Source of the DNA: Tessaracoccus bendigoensis DSM 12906
GTDB lineage: Bacteria > Actinomycetota > Actinomycetes > Propionibacteriales > Propionibacteriaceae
Direction: 5' to 3'
Assembly: GCF_900141915.1 (NCBI RefSeq)
Contig: NZ_FQZG01000011.1
Span: 1-64,000, forward strand
DNA: 64,000 nt
Position 1 is the stretch's first letter. Each line of letters opens with the position of its first letter. A program made the translations under genes and the position numbers. Positions 63,388-64,000 of the stretch are shown piece by piece. Below the pieces are notes generated by a model. That model was not told where the DNA came from and made no database searches. It saw nothing but the letters and a program-made list of their open reading frames with translations.

Positions 63388-64000
63388 TCATTCGTCCCAG
63401 AGCCGGGGAGGAACTCCATCGCGATGCAGGCGGCTCAGCATGGAGAGCACAGGATGGGAGGGCGCACGCACCGACAGCTGCTCCAGACATGAGGTCTGCG
63501 CCGCTCCCCTGCCACTCAGCCACGAGGCGACGGCCAGGAGGGCCAGCACGTTCGCCTCGAAACGGGCGGGGCAAACTGCCCTGGCCTCGACCAGACGCGC
63601 CCAGTACCGTTCGGCCGTCCAGGTCCTGAGACGATTGAGGAGCTCACCGAAGCGGGCCTCGTCGTCGAGTAGCACGGCCAGCAGAAGCGCGTCCTGGGGG
63701 CGGATCTTGTCCGCTTCGGCCAGCGATTCAAGCAGATCCATGCCGGCATCGGCGTCCAGTTGCGCCACGTGCCTCTCCGCCGCTTGGATCACGTGGCCCG
63801 CCGGTGGTGAGGAGAGAGTCACCGGGGCAACTGCCGAATCGCGATCCTGGCACACATTGACCCCGTGGTAGACGGCCTGGGCGGCGACCGTGGACGTGTC
63901 GAACCGGTAGCCGACGGCTTCGTCTGGCGAGAGCATGCTCCAATAGCGGCCGCCGTCGGCCACGAGCGCCTCGATCACCTGCTCCGGCCCGAGCACCTCT
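63388..64000 (-). CDS. DUF4192 family protein, 5' end outside window
   Basis: The frame stays open through the right edge, so the N-terminal half of the protein is missing. The visible part, 203 or so residues, has VIEALVADGGRYWSML and TSTVAAQAVYHGV, as in DUF4192 proteins of actinobacteria. The C-terminal part is helical with LLLAVLLDDEARFGELLNRLRTW and ASWLSGRGAAQTSCLEQL. The function is unknown. An internal GTG at 63996 is probably not the start. Confidence 0.8.
   Translation of the reverse strand, partial: EVLGPEQVIEALVADGGRYWSMLSPDEAVGYRFDTSTVAAQAVYHGVNVCQDRDSAVAPVTLSSPPAGHVIQAAERHVAQLDADAGMDLLESLAEADKIRPQDALLLAVLLDDEARFGELLNRLRTWTAERYWARLVEARAVCPARFEANVLALLAVASWLSGRGAAQTSCLEQLSVRAPSHPVLSMLSRLHRDGVPPRLWDE

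Overview
The window is a GC-rich chromosomal segment from an actinobacterium. The family Propionibacteriaceae is the likeliest home. The reasons are the 13E12/DUF222-type HNH protein, the families DUF5709, DUF3097, DUF3516, DUF4192 and baeRF11, frequent GTG starts and probable leaderless genes, and the gene order leuS-comEA-comEC-holA-rpsT-lepA-hemW-hrcA-dnaJ-rsmE-phoH-ybeY-corC-era-leuA-recO/uppS. The genus cannot be resolved by reading alone. I see no tRNA, rRNA, CRISPR, prophage or insertion sequence.

Layout. 1-1469: the 3' part of an HNH gene and a repeat-rich convergent gap. 1470-8470: recO and uppS (divergent), then leuA-phosphoesterase-DUF3516 helicase with a Leu-codon leader peptide. 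8542-11865: sugar ABC operon 1. 12047-16293: phoH-ybeY-corC-era and a DUF5709 gene. 16379-21252: a queuosine-precursor transporter convergent with hrcA-dnaJ-rsmE-tgt, headed by a CIRCE operator. 21277-38176: an MBL-fold gene, then a roughly 16-kb arabinan/L-arabinose locus. It holds GH27, two LacI regulators, a DUF624 protein, two GH43 enzymes, GH51, a sugar ABC transporter, araA, araD and an inositol-monophosphatase-like gene; a baeRF11 gene sits inside it. 38209-42564: DUF3097, a GntR-controlled ABC exporter, a 110-bp tandem repeat and hemW. 42636-48208: sugar ABC operon 3 and hrpB. 48388-53894: lepA, rpsT, ugd, holA and a CmpB-like membrane protein. 54033-64000: rtcB, VOC and AraC genes, comEC, comEA, leuS, a PfkB kinase and a DUF4192 gene cut by the window edge.

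How the genes fit together. The arabinan locus can be read as a pathway. A secreted GH43 lipoprotein would cut arabinan outside the cell, the SBP and two permeases would import arabino-oligosaccharides, and cytoplasmic GH43 and GH51 (perhaps GH27) would release L-arabinose. AraA and AraD then feed the pentose-phosphate pathway. AraB is not in the window. Carbohydrate modules interrupt the conserved housekeeping backbone at three points (era/leuA, hrcA/hemW, hemW/lepA).

The most unusual non-coding content is in intergenic repeats. Two arrays about 23.5 kb apart (24674-24800 and 48213-48373) share a 19-20 bp periodic CTGGTGTCG unit that flips orientation around nearly identical 20-bp GTATAC-centred palindromes. 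Three other elements (943-1469, 2993-3080, 41041-41352) have TTGAGC/GCTCAA inverted ends.
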